Positions 50,701 to 62,613 of a stretch of 64,000 nt of DNA are shown here, in pieces. The translations under genes and the position numbers were made by a program. The stretch is from Sclerodactyla briareus (taxonomy: Eukaryota; Echinodermata; Holothuroidea; Dendrochirotida; Sclerodactylidae), in NCBI GenBank assembly GCA_026419785.1, contig JAODTK010005662.1:83701-147700 (forward strand). The letters are read 5' to 3'. The notes beneath the pieces are model-generated. The model worked only from the letters and a program-made list of their open reading frames with translations. It made no database searches and was not told where the DNA came from. The first letter of the stretch is position 1; every line of letters starts with the position of its first letter.

Positions 50701-51000
50701 AGGACCCACTGTTTCTCCATAAGTTGTACTATTGGCAGATCTTGTCGCCAAGCTCAGTTGAGATAGCCTTACCCATTCAGAGGAAATACTCAGTCCAGAC
50801 CATGGGAACGGTCCAACGTTCACGCTTGCGGGTCTTCGTGTGGACCATCACTCCCGAGTAGATGGGTAGAGGAGTTTTCCTTTCTTGGTTGTGCCTTATT
50901 GTAAATGGGGCCTGCTGATTCTCACGACGTCCGTACCATGCTGTTAGACATCAGTTATTATGAAATCGTGAGTACTGGCTGGGGCATTGTTGAGACCTTG
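47757..51000 (-). pseudogene. Broken transposase-like gene (XPG-like, Cys-rich tail family)
   Basis: Read from 51000 downward on the minus strand in several frames. 'IRHNQERKTPLPIYSG' and 'VMVHTKTRKRE' come first, then 'AVDNIDHNPSSTRAHD' (about 50667). After a non-coding gap come 'SMDIVTMAADVLNPGQIPVL' (about 49480) and 'PQFQFWYLILQLELAVMVLV' (about 49095). These are followed by 'KSRRAFSAVAIDQAHEQNNA', 'AMEEMGNPFTESSRDLIVLN', 'NDCSLFTRLYIASQ' (about 48480) and 'MFHAFTGC' (about 48268). The last blocks are 'NQARKHLFSKKGR' and 'HTKRAAYQAGHCWAQ', and a Cys-rich end 'LRRTTLCQCGGQCS' (about 47770). I recognise the order from a common animal family of roughly 900-1200 residues. At least six frame changes and an internal deletion after TGC are present. 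The XPG-like role is inference. Confidence 0.7.
49670..50275. other. AT-rich non-coding gap inside the transposase-like gene
   Basis: About 600 bases between two coding parts of the gene lack family similarity. An exact 22-base direct repeat, TTGGTGTCCCTTTACACGTG plus CA, is at 49951-49972 and at 50301-50322, just at the inner edge of the upstream coding part. It could be a decayed intron or a secondary insertion. Confidence 0.55.
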
Positions 51001-51135
51001 ACTGTGCCTTGATGTTTCAAAAACAAGAATGTTCCATGACCGACGTCAACATTTTTTTTTTTAGCTCAAACCAACCTTTATAGTCATTGTAGCTTATCAG
51101 TTTAGAAAAATATGAGGTTGTTGGTGTTTTTTTTT

Positions 51136-51461
51136 CAAAATGGCGGAAGGCAGCCATCTTGGATTTGGGTACCCTGGGAATACCAAAATGGTTCAGTATG
51201 CACTCCAGTGGATCAGTCAAGCAAATATTATGTGAAAAGGACACCTTTTTTGTCATTCTAAATTGTTGGGGGCGAGATATGTAGATTTTTATGTTTCTCA
51301 AAATGGCAGATAGCAGCCATCTTGGATTTGGGTACCCTGGGAATCCCAAGTGGTTCAATATGCAATCCACTGGATTAGTCATGCAAATATCATGTGAAAA
51401 GGACACCTTTCTTTGTCATTTTACCTTATTCGGGGCGAGATATATGGATTTTTATGATTTC
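51136..51461. repeat. 163-bp tandem duplication within the right inverted repeat
   Basis: CAAAATGGCGGAAGGCAGCC begins at 51136 and CAAAATGGCAGATAGCAGCC at 51299. Each is followed by ATCTTGGATTTGGGTACCCT and by GTGAAAAGGACACC. The left terminal repeat has a single copy of the inner unit, so the right end was lengthened after the inverted repeats formed. Confidence 0.9.
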
Positions 51462-51620
51462 TCAGAATAAGAAGATGCCCCATTTTTTGTTACAGGTCAA
51501 ATCTGAGATGACCCTACATCTAAAACTGATCACCAGGGTTCGTCTACCTGCTGCGAAATTTCATGCTTGTTTCACCGAACCCACAATTCGTCTAAATATT
51601 TCACCTATCTGCAGTACTAT
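51299..51620 (-). repeat. Right terminal inverted repeat
   Basis: Inverted partner of 47520-47785. The outermost matching bases are TGCAGTACTAT at 51610-51620, and the inner boundary lies in the 163-bp repeated unit. Identity is high in the middle and broken by small indels near the outer end (for example GAAATATTTAGACGAATTGTGG versus GAAAGTATTGTGG, reading inward). Confidence 0.8.
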
Positions 51621-52349
51621 GAACACAGCAACGAAGGATGAATTTGTGAGGATGACATACAAAATCAGAGATGACAATTTCGTGCATTACATTCACACAA
51701 TTGTCAATTTCTGAAATAGTAATAGAATGATCGCACGTTGTCGTAATAATGCCGAGTCTAGTCCAATGGATTTACTGACAGTTGCACGTTTCAATATGCT
51801 TCTTATACACAACTTTCTCTCGGTGATATTTCATCCCTTCCGAAAACTGCTTACTAGTAGTGAGTATTGAACTGTAACACGAACGCCGTAGGCAAATGCT
51901 TCCGTATCCATACAACACCACGGGCGCCTAACTCCAACTCGCGTGACACGGAAAGAGCAACTGATAATGAAACTAAATCCTGATCCAAGTAGATGAAACC
52001 TGACGACCCAACGGATTTGCCTCTCGTCTCAGCGCTCTGAGTCAGTCACAAGGAAAAAAAAAATCCACTCTATAACGATTCTTCGATATTCTGCTACGCG
52101 ATACCTTCATATTTCAGGCTGAACTAGGGAGAAGGAGGTCTGTGTGGTAACGAATGTCATGAATACTAGTGCACTGTCACAATGCCTTCCAAAAATCGAA
52201 GGTGTTCGAAACAAACCCTATTACCCGTTAGAAGTCGTACGGTAAATCGTTTAGCTTAACGAGAACGATATGTGAATATGAAAACGTAGTGAAGGGTTAT
52301 TCCACATCGGAATTGTTTGGCAAAATGAAATGTCCTTCGTCATGTGCAT

Positions 52350-52432
52350 ATGGTGTTTCCGCCGTCGATGGGTTTCAACCGCATAATAATCTGACCGTTA
52401 CACGATACAGTATCGTTATAGTGTGACCGGCC
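52350..52432 (-). repeat. Dispersed repeat end (CCGGTCACACTA family), copy 2
   Basis: Reverse complement of the family seen at 34262. It carries an added palindromic CGATACAGTATCG and a GGCCGGCC/poly(C) edge at 52427-52442. The two copies point in opposite directions. Confidence 0.5.
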
Positions 52433-53299
52433 GGCCCCCCCCTCGAACCATTGAACACAGAGAAGAATTCAGTAAGGTAATCAGCACACTTCATTTTTCA
52501 CGGTAGTCAAAAGAAGCTAATTACGATAGAGCAGGACAGTCGCCGAGTCACGCAGACCCGGGTGTCGTTTTCTGCATACTGGCTAGAAAGCTCCTGGTGC
52601 GGATACTCTCCTTCGATCCATAGAGCGCCGAATCTGACTGGACGCGGCGCATTGCTTGAGAACATACTATAATTCAGCCATGCCTGACAACTCTGTTCAA
52701 TGACTTTAACTGTTCCTCTAAAAAATGACTTTTCGGTCTTCCTTGAAAGCCATCGAACACCAACACCATCGCAATTGGCATGTATATATTCGAATAGGCT
52801 CTAGGTTTAAAATCACGTGATTTCACAATTACTTATTCTGTCGAAAATATCGAATAAGTTTTACCTGAATGAAAGGGGAAAACCTGAACGTCAATACAAT
52901 GCTTCAGCCATGTGCTCTATCGACACCGCGCGTCTGTTATGCAATCGACTTCGAAATTCTTTCGATATTACACATCCGTTGTAGGTCTGTTCCCGGGATT
53001 TGTTTTCAATATTTACCTTTCCTGACGCCATACTTGGGAGAGCTAAAACCGCCTTGGGTAATCGACTTCAAGAGATTTATTCACAGGAACGCGAAAACTT
53101 GTCAATAACTGAGTGGAGAGCGGCGCCTAATTGGATATTGTGTCATGGAAACCTATTCAGTGCTACCAGAACCGCTGCAGGGTATTGCCTATGAAACGTT
53201 TGTCACGCGGTAGCTGGTCAACTCAATGATCATTTGTTCGGGATGAAATCAGATTCATTAATGCCACATGCAAGTTCACTAGTTAACATAAGGGCCCGA

Positions 53300-53356
<57 letters not shown>

Positions 53357-53406
53357 CTCTATCTATCTTCTATCTATCCGTCTGTCTGTTTGTCTGTCTG
53401 TCTGTC
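53300..53406 (+). repeat. (ATCT)n-(GTCT)n compound microsatellite
   Basis: About 80 bases of ATCT units pass through TCTCTATCTATCTTC into GTCT/GTTT units. The Tyr-Leu-Ser-Ile frame overlapping it is an artefact. Confidence 0.97.
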
Positions 53407-56400
53407 CAAGCCTTTTCTTTCCTGGGCTCTCAAAGAGGGGTCTGAGAGAGGCACATTGAGCTATTGCTGTAGTATGTAGAAGGCTACGAAGATCAGATTA
53501 TTTGGAAATTGTTAATTATGCTTTCCATAGAGTCGGAATGTTCCCTGGGCAGCATTATGTGCCTGTTTACTTTCAGGCCCAGGAAATGAACTAATCCAGA
53601 TAAAAAAGCTATGCTTCATAATTACTTCCTCTCAAATCATTCTCCTTTCTTGCGTGGCTTCCCCGGAACATCGTGTGAGGTGTTTGGGAGAAAGAGAAAG
53701 GAAAGTGGCAAATTGACCAGAGGCCATACATTCCTAGAATGATCATGGTTATGTGGGGAACACATGGACGTATTCGTTGTCTCATTTGCTGAGCAACCAC
53801 AAAAAATATATATTTTTTGGAAGGAGTGCGGAAAGTCATGTGCGAAGATAATGTGACTCTTATTCTAGTTTTCCTTATTTCAGGTTTGCCCGATTATGAT
53901 ACGAACAGAACAAATGCGAAACACCTTCTATTTTCAGCACTCCTCCCAAACCTAATATATCCAGCCCCCATCTTCCTCACTCCAACTTTTTTCTACTCCT
54001 CACAATCGCGGCAGGACTCCTGACCCATCTCTTTTACACTGCCGGCACACACATACTCCAGCCTTACATACACTGGTTTATAGTCTCATGTGAATAATAA
54101 TCATGAAATCATCATTTGAGGACAACGAGGTCATTGTTTAGTTTAGTTCACAAACGTTACTTGATGCTAGGTCAAATATCAAGAGTTCTCCTGCAGATTG
54201 ACTCGGGCGATCATAACATGTGGTGACTGTCATCAGTGGGCATGGATATTCAAGGAATTTGTGAAGTCGATGAGGCATCACCTGTCGCTGTTGAGTCACA
54301 AAAGGGTTCCTTCAACTGAAATGACATTTTTGACAGTTGTGGGTTTTGAGACTGCAACACTACTGTTGCTCTAGTTTCGATTATGATGGATCTGACATAT
54401 TTTATACTGACATTGATACGACAATGCTATAATGATGAGCATAATATAGTAGTGATACGCATAGTAGTGATAGGAGGACGGACCGGAAAATCTCGTAAGC
54501 TGAGAGTATTTGCAAAATCGAATGGAGGTGGTTGATCAATGTGAGCAGAGACACCCAATGAAGCATCTCGCCTACAGGGAGAACGTGTGGTCCGTATTTT
54601 GACTGAAATGCTGTTCTCCAAGCCATGAAAGGGGCATCTCGGGACATTGCGTGTTGTGTTGGCACAGCATCACACCATATAAGTCATTTTCATGTCCGCA
54701 AAGTGGATTGGGAAATGAGGGAAGAATGATGGACACAACAAGTTGATCATCGTAATACACCGGAAAGTGGGCCAGCTGAAAGTGATGACGTGTGTACTTG
54801 CAGAGGCCGTTCTTGCTGGTAATTGCGCTGGAATCGTGATCTCGCGGACGCCTGCTTAAAATCCTTCCGTGGAGGATCCCTATTGTACGTGAGAATTAGG
54901 CTGTGGTGCGAATAAGCTTTAACCAGGCGGTTTGTGTCGATATGAGCTGCCCGGTGGAAAATGCCGCGACTTGTGGATGATTTGCAGTCAGCGTAATAGG
55001 TGTCAGCATTTTTTACATTCAAACGTCACTCAATATCAGGCTGTCGCAATAACCGGGAACCGGTATTTACTTCATCGATCTGAATGATATGATATCGGCT
55101 TCACATATCTGCGAATGAATGGTAGAACATATCGACCCCATAGTCCGTCTTAATTATTGTTGTATTTTTGATTTATCATGATTTCCACTGTTCAGTACCT
55201 ACAGAGAAAATTGCAGCAAAAAAGTTGCGCAGATGGGTAATGGAGGCAAGCATTGAAACAGTTACTAGAATAAATAGCTCGGTACCTTTACCATGGTTCT
55301 TTACATGGCTGTAATGACAAAAACAATACCGAGTACCGAATGCTATCCACGGGGTTCATTTATATATCTGTATACGTGGATACCCTCAGAAAGAAGGTTC
55401 TTCTCGCAGTCTAAAATCCAGGTGAGGTGCTGATTCCTCGTAAGATTACTGAACGAAACTTTCTTATCTGATTCCGCAAGCCCCTCATCCATCTCCCGCT
55501 GCGCATTTTATTTCGACCGACGAATCGCCGTTTAAAGAAGTCTCATTAACGTGAATGTCAAACTGCTCTCAATCCATCCACGTTATGGATCAGACGTACT
55601 ATGTCTATATGCTTGCAACAGCGCTTACATACGGAATACCCCGCGCATTTCTCTTAGCCACCCCAATTTATTGCACAAGCTCGAATAGTAGTTAATTGGT
55701 AACAATCGTGGAAGATGTGAGCTATCTCGTCTAGGAAGAAGCTCTAGAAAAAAGGTTATGTTGACTGCAGGAATGCCCCCTTTGAACCACAATTAGTATG
55801 ACTGTTGGCACAGTTCCGATATAAATACGCTTACAGTTCTTCTCCCTCCCCCATTCCTTGGAGATCCATTACCGTAACGGTCAACACATAACTTCTAAAT
55901 TCTATTTGGCACGTTCTAGGGGCAGTCTATGCTTGGCATCTTGCGGATTCAAATGCACATTTCCGATCGAACAGTAACGATAATTTAAAAAATTTTTAAA
56001 CCTCCAGGGTGACTCAGGACATCGTGAATGCTAATGAATTTCGGTCGGAGATTGACGTGACATTTAGGACATGCTTATTTAGGTGCTTTGAAAAAATTTG
56101 AATGCTGAAGTGTTCCAGTGGAAAAAAATGACGCGCGATTGGGTTTGGCTAAATATCTTGAATACATTTCCAGTCGAAGATTGTGGAATTTGGAACATTA
56201 TGGCCCCAAAATCATAAACGCTCTAAGGAGAATGCTATGGTGCGCTTTTTCCATTATCTTACGGGAAGTAGAATTTCGGAATTGTCCGATCCATCTCTCA
56301 ATTCGAGTGATGTTACCTGATCGATATCCATAGACCGATGTTCTCTGTGTGTTGTCACTTGAATCAATTTCCACCTGGTTATCGTTCAACTTTCGCCGGC

Positions 56401-56774
56401 CAGGTGTCGTTACATTGCATCTATTTATAATTAGCAAACTCCCCCGCAAGCTACATACAAAATAGCTGTGGGTTCATGCATCCTGATTTGAACAATTTCT
56501 TCTCTCTTCTCGGAATGAACCTCTTTCGTCTCATTTCGAATCAACACCTAATCATACCCTACGATCTGCCTATGTTTCATATCCTCTATTAGCTAGCCTA
56601 GCGTTCCTGTTCTGTTGCTCACAGCGAGTGCTGAGCGCGTTTAACCCAGCCACCCACTTACCCGACAGAAAACCGCGGAGCCAGGTTCGGACGCAGCGAC
56701 TGAAGCGCCAAATTTTCTTGCCATAGTTCAAGGCAGCCTGGGTCCAAGTTTGAACTCTACGTAACGGTCGTGGT

Positions 56775-57110
56775 TATCCCCGGAAAGATGAAGCTGTCGA
56801 AAATTTGACCCTATATAGGCTACTTTGCCTAATTTTATTATTAGTATATATAGCGGAGGAATTACAAGACACGATGTCTGCAGAGAACAAATTCAACCAA
56901 TCCTCGTTCTTCCCTCAGAATTTCCATTCTTCCTAACAATCAGTCGAATCCCACAGGACTGTCTATTGTTCAATGCCTGATGCAATAATCTCGATCTAAA
57001 TACAACCTCTACATACCCGGAAAATCAGATTTTTTACCAGATTTGGACCCTAAGTAGGCTACTCTGCTATGGTAGTTTATCACTAGTACGACAGAGGAAT
57101 TACATAGCAT
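56775..57110. repeat. Diverged direct repeat, about 239-base spacing
   Basis: CCCGGAAAGATGAAGCTGTC, then TTTGACCCTATATAGGCTAC (to 56824) and GGAGGAATTACAAGACACGA, correspond to three later blocks. These are CCCGGAAAATCAG, TTGGACCCTAAGTAGGCTAC (to about 57062) and AGAGGAATTACATAGCATAG. Similarity is limited to about 100 bases per copy. Confidence 0.55.
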
Positions 57111-58436
57111 AGTCGCCTCGAAACCGTCCACGAACCTCGTCGAAAACCAGCTGTTTTTTGTGGAATCGATATGAGTAGTCTGATTACGCCCGATATTTGA
57201 CTCACTTTCAGTTTCCGACAGCTGGGTTGATTGTCCTACTCCGTAGTGCATAGCGAATTTGTTTCGTTTTATTGAGAGGAATTCTGACATTCCTCTCAGA
57301 TTCATGGGTTGACTGAAGCAATATCGGTTATTGAACATCCTAATCCAGCGATGGTGGGGTTTGAATACGAAATCGATTCCCACATGTTCAGTTCCGCTGA
57401 AGGTTCTGGATTAGAGCATATAGCAGTCGGTAGGTCCAATGCTATTACTGCCAACTCGAGCCGCCTTCCAGTCAACCACAACTGAAATGAAGCAAAAGGC
57501 TCCGCAATTTAAGGCGGAAGTTCAGACATTATTTAGACGAGAATATTACGTGAGAAATTGTATAATGACGAACCAAACTGATAATTAATTGTTTTAGGTA
57601 GCAGGTGTAAACGACTGCGTACATGTCTCCCGCAGGTGAATTATTTGAACAACACTGAGTACCAACCAGTGAGCTTTAACTGGAATCCACAAATATGGAT
57701 CTAACTAGTAGCGATTTCGTTATTATTTCAGGCCAAAAACATCTGCGTCGAGAAAGGCAGGCGAGGGATAATTGGGAATGCTTCGTTACTCCTCGGGTAT
57801 TGTTTAGGGGAACAGAATCAATTTGAGGGATTCTATGAGAGGCTGTTGAGCTTGAACGGAACGTGGAACCAAATAACACAGTCCGAACAGTCTTTCGAGC
57901 AGTCCTTCGAGCAGAAGCATTTTCATTATCAGTATCAGTACAAGATGACTTTGTTCAGTAAAAATTATTGTTTCCGAATCTCTCCCAAAACGAAAACGAA
58001 CGACTTGGAATGAAGCGACTCGAAGGTGAGCAACTCGGACCAACATTAGGCCACAGGTATCGAAGGATATGTTTGTACTGTCGCAGGAGAATGGTTAGAG
58101 GGTGTGCTTGAGCCTCGAGATATACTAATGTGCCATATTTCAGTCGCTCATAACTATAAACTAGAGTGGATCCAGCACAACATATTATTTAGTTGACTTA
58201 GGGACTTGCTCAATGTTTAGAATGGGCCATCTCGGTTTCACACCCATTCCTCCAGGCCGGTCCAAACAAAGCATAGGGTGGGGAGCTATACACAGTGTGA
58301 GGAAAAAAGTAAACTCAGTATAAGTCTTGTGAGTAGCCTATCTTGTGAGTGTGTTCCACCCGATTTTTTATATTTTGTTCTTACTCACTCACCACTAAAA
58401 ATCACAGCAAATCCGTTCACTTTTATCTAGCATCCC

Positions 58437-58460
58437 ATATATATATATATATTATATATA

Positions 58461-58519
<59 letters not shown>

Positions 58520-58614
58520 ATATCTATATATATATATAGATATATATATATATATATAATATATATATATAATATATAATATATATATATATATATATAG
58601 ATATATATATATAT
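58437..58614. repeat. (AT)n microsatellite with TCTA/TAGA interruptions
   Basis: About 180 bases, same style as the arrays at 6586 and 16537. It lies about 40 bases beyond the 3' end of the CR1 element. Confidence 0.95.
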
Positions 58615-58679
58615 ACATCACCTATACATTTATTGAAAATATCGCATGTCGCTATATATCTCTGTAAGTTTAGTTTAGT

Positions 58680-61580
58680 GAAAAAGGATCAGAAAGGACA
58701 AAATCCTCATGGGAGACCCCGAAGTCACAACATCCCAAAAGAAAGGAACAACCCAGATGCTAGAAGAATCGACCACAATTCTTGAAAAATAAATCAAGAT
58801 CTGTTCTTGAATGCATTCACACTCTTAGACAGAACAACCATCTTCAGGAAGGCTTTTCCACTCATTAATATCTTCTCTGGGGAAAGAAATATTCCCGAAT
58901 GTCCAATCTACAGCGTTTACCACGATGCTTGAGACAATGACCCCTATTGGTGGTACTTTGGAACACTCAAATAAGAATAGTGGAAGAAAGGCCCTCGAAA
59001 CCAGAACAATTTTAACACTGAATCAAATCACCATGAATTCGTCTCAGTTCCTCGAAGTTAGACCGAGACGCCTTAATCTCTCTCTCTTCGTAAGGTAAGT
59101 CTCTAAGAGATTGAATTCTCTAGTGGCCCCTGTGGCCCTCCGCGTTGAACGTTTCCATTACGTGATTGTCTTTCGAGAAACATGGATCCCATACGTGGAC
59201 GGAACACTCCACCAGCTGCTTGAACAACCTGACAACAATATCTTATCAAGGAATTGCAGTGACGTCTAATCAAGCCAAAAATCCAGTTACCTTTCTTCAC
59301 AGCTTCAGCACACTGCTTAGAAGGTTTCAAAGAAGAATAAAAAATGAACACCGAGATAAGTTTATGAATTCACCGTTGAATATTTTGCCCATTTAACTTA
59401 AAAGAAGCGTTGCGATTGTATAAACCAACATGCATAACTTTGCACTTATCGTAGGAAAACATCTGCCATCGAAAGACCATTGGAAGATTATATCAGATCA
59501 CTTGGGGACAATCTCCGCCAAACATCATCGTTAGATAGCAACCTCCGATACAACATGGTATCGTCTGCAAACTTTTTAACTCAGGAATGCACCGAATCTT
59601 AAAGATCGTCAATATACGCCAGAAAAGTAAAGCCCCAAGAACGATCCTTGGGGAACACACTAGTGACCTTTCCCAAGGAGGCGAACGCTCATTGATGTCA
59701 AACTCGTGTTCTCTATTGAGAAGCCACTGACGAATCCACTCAAGGACAATCCCCTTAATGCCAAAACTTTTCAATTTAAGCAAGAGACGCTCATGAGGAA
59801 CCTTATCAAAAGCTTTTTGGAAGTCCAGGAAAATTATATCAACAGCACTGCCGTTGTCAACTGCAATAGTAATATCTTCCACAAACTCTAAGAGATCAGT
59901 CAAACACGAACGATTTTTTCCTGAAGCCATGCTGAGAACCCCGACTTAGACTATAAACTCATCGAAAAAATCGAACAATATGATCCTGAATGATGGATTC
60001 TAACACCTTGCAGACTACACTAGTGAGACTCACTGGCCGTAATTACAAGAAAGAGATCGGTTGCCTTTCTTGAAAATTGGAGAAACATTTGCTCTCCTCC
60101 AATCAACAACACATCAGCAACACCTTCTTGCAAGGTTTTATTGAAAATAATTGCTAATGGAAGAGACAAATGGTCGGCAAAAGATTTTAACAAGAAGGGG
60201 TAAACTCCATCGGGACCAGGGGCCTTACCAGTTTCGAGCTTCTGCAGTTTCCCCCTTCATCACATCAGGCGAACATACTATATTACCAATAGTATTATTA
60301 GGCACACTACCACAAATGTCATTTAAATTATCCGAGTTTTCCTGAGTGAATGCCGACGAAAAATTAGGTATTAGGAACGCTAGCCATCTCCTGACTATTG
60401 CTGGTTGAATTACCTGAATCGGACACTAACAGTGGACCAATGCTGTCCTTCACTTTCTGCTTCCCCTAACATAAGAGAAAAACGCAAGAGGATTATCCTT
60501 TATATTAGAGGCAATCTGCCTCTCGGAATCGATCTTAGCTTCCTCTGAAACTAAAGTTTAGAATAGCCTCTGCTGAAACGATCTAAATCGGACAAAGAAC
60601 CAGTAGAGCGATGAAGTCGCCAACCGAAAGATGTCGTTTACGTTTAATGGCCAGAAACATCTCCCTTTTCATCCAAGAAGGCTTTTCGCTCTTAGTGCGA
60701 CGCTTTCCCAAGGAACGTAAACTTTCATTAACTCGTTATCTTTGCCAATGAAACCCTTCCAAGAGTCAACAGCATTCAAAATTTCCTAAGAAATTAGACC
60801 AATCTACACTACTCAAAAACCCAGAAATGCCATCCAGATTGGCCCTCGAGAACCAAGGAACGAGCTCAACGCCCCTGTGGGAATATGACAGAACAAGACA
60901 CATCGAAAGCGATAATAGCGTTATCACTTGTACCAAGCTTACCAAAACTCTCTACATTATCCAAGGAACCTGGATCACTACTCAGCACTAAATCTAAAAT
61001 ATTATGCTTCCTGTTAGGAAAATGAACATGCTGCGAAAGGAAACAATCTTGGTGACATTAAAAAAGGCAGAACCTTGCCTACCCCTACTACCATCAGACC
61101 AAGAAATATCTGGATAATTGAAATCACCCGTAATAATTGTACGCTCACCGAAAACTTTGAAAAGCATGTCAACAAGAAGCGAATTATTGCTTTCAGAGCT
61201 GTTGGGAGATCGATATACAACACCGAAGGATCTGGGAATACCTGAAGCGTTGGACGGAATTTCACACCAAACAGAATTGACGTAACTAACACCAATATCT
61301 AATCTCTCAATGCTATTCAAGTCAGACCTCACATGCAACAAAACTTCACCCCCAATACCACGGAGAGTATCTGTCGGATCTTGCCTATAAGCAACATGAC
61401 CTGGAACGTGAACTTCGGCTGAGGAAATCGGACTTTTTAGCCAAGAGTCTGTAATACCACTACGTCAGGCTTCCGTTCCTGGACCAAAATGCCTATCGCA
61501 AATAGTATCTAGCTTCCCCGGCCTTGTACACTGCGAGGACTACTATTAACAACCCTGTCAGTAGTGGAATCTGACACCCT
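58680..61580 (-). pseudogene. CR1 ORF2: APE endonuclease and reverse transcriptase
   Basis: The endonuclease reads 'GITDSWLKSPISSAEVHVPG', 'RGIGGEVLLHVRSDL', 'YRSPNSSESN' and 'TIITGDFNYPDISWSD' (about 61115), then 'NILDLVLSSDPGS' and 'GTSDNAIIAFD', where the catalytic SDH is changed to SDN. A linker gives 'ERQIASNIKDNPLAFFSYVR' (about 60500). RT gives 'RPVSLTSVVCKVLESIIQDH' (about 60030), 'IIFLDFQKAFDKVPHERLLL' (about 59835) and an intact 'KFADDTMLYRR' with FADD codons at 59571-59560. The thumb region gives 'KPSKQCAEAVKKGNWIFGLI' (about 59320). The C terminus gives 'RLDI' and 'NEWKSLPEDG' (about 58860). The length of 2.9 kb is normal for CR1 ORF2. Frameshifts every few hundred bases prevent function. 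Confidence 0.85.
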
Positions 61581-61591
61581 CGCCCCCGAAT

Positions 61592-62613
61592 CTAGCTTAA
61601 CAACCCTTCCACACAGAAATTTACCAACTTCCCTAACACTGAGTCCCCAGTACTATTGAGGTGAAGACCATCCTTAGCGAAAAATATCCCTCCTTCCCCA
61701 GAAACACGACACGTCCACAAACTGCATTCCCTGCCTAGCACACTATAACTCCAACCACCTGTTAGGCCCGCTATATTTCCATCAGCAACCCGACCGTCAA
61801 ATCTGGGGAGAATACAACAAATCGCGACTTTAGACCTAGTGGACTTCAGCATGCACAACAACTCTTTAAATCGGGATCTAAAGACAACCTGACAGTCTCC
61901 CCAGAGGTTATTATTCCCTATTCCAACAACCACCACTTCTCCGTCCCCCACAATCTCTGTTAACCCTCGCACTTATGTCCTCCACCCTTGCATCCGGAAG
62001 GCAGACACGCGTACGCTTATCTACGGCTTATCTACCCGACCTAACTCCCGATCAACATACCGGACAATCGAGTCCCTAACCAGCGAACACTTCCTTTTAA
62101 CCTTATCCTTCCCCCACCGTCCACCTTCTCTGCCACCCACTTCAGCTTGAACCTCCTGCCTCTTATTCCCTACAATCCCACCCGCCGGCACCATCAGCCT
62201 GACCACCCTGCGCGGCATCCTCAACCACCAGCACACTAAAACTATTACTAGTAGCAAGATCGGGATCAGCAGCCACCTCCATTGCCTTTCCTACCCCACT
62301 CTCCGCTCCGCCTCCTTCCCACACTTTCCAGTACCCGCCTCCAATTCCGATAACCTGACACACTTCCTGCAACGTATATAAAAACCAAATCAATCGCTTC
62401 TTCGAGTCCTCCTGAAAAACCTAAACGGAATCTCGCCCCATTTCCCGTTCGCAGCTCACGCAGAACACCCACTTTCTCTCCATTGGCCGGAGCACAACAA
62501 AACACCGAACAAGCTAACAGCAGAGAGAGAAAGAGACAGAAAAAATCACAATGCGCACAAAGTATCAGTTTAACTAACTTTTTTATTTCGACCTCGGTCG
62601 CACTTTCGAACAA
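61592..62613 (-). pseudogene. CR1 ORF1 with SGNH/GDSL esterase-like domain
   Basis: The N-terminal 62613-62266 frame begins 'MFESATEVEIKKLVKL', has a hydrophobic run and then a basic segment 'VLESVGRRRSGEWGRKG'. Shifted frames lead to 'CSLVRDSIVRYVDRELGRVD' (about 62090). This corresponds to esterase block I, with the usual GDS replaced by RDS. 'EVVVVGIGNNN' and 'FKELLCMLKSTRSKVAICCI' follow, and the last block is 'FFAKDGLHLNSTG' (about 61660), where the Asp and His of the catalytic triad remain in DGLH. CR1 ORF1 proteins with such an esterase are known from vertebrates and invertebrates. At least three frame changes occur. Confidence 0.75.

Larger units (their letters stand above)
47520..51620 (-). 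mobile_element. Academ-like DNA transposon with long terminal inverted repeats (degenerate)
   Basis: The left and right ends are inverted copies. ATAGTACTGCA at 47520-47530 mirrors TGCAGTACTAT at 51610-51620. GGTGAAACAAGCATGAAATT (from about 47555) mirrors AATTTCATGCTTGTTTCACC. CAGATTCGACCTGTGACAAAA mirrors TTTTTGTTACAGGTCAAATCTG. Between them, on the minus strand, lies a single broken gene for a widespread animal 'uncharacterized protein' family. The assignment to Academ is inference. It rests on the FHAFTGC(D) block, which resembles the helix-turn-helix of XPG/FEN nucleases, and on a Cys-rich tail, both features I recall for Academ transposases. Target-site duplications were not resolvable. 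Transposition competence is lost. Confidence 0.65.
51621..58436. other. Mostly non-coding stretch
   Basis: At 51725-51850 the plus strand reads 'MIARCRNNAESSP', then 'LLTVARFNMLLIHNFLSVIF'. This may be the continuation of the LINE interrupted at 47520, but the match is weak. No other gene recognised. Minus-strand frames at 55022-54402 and 57383-57009 (87-124 codons) show no domain. The simple and dispersed repeats are listed separately. Confidence 0.35.

Noticed and set aside
53234-53479. 81-codon frame with Leu-Ser-Ile-Tyr repeats
   Set aside because: Direct product of the (ATCT)n microsatellite.
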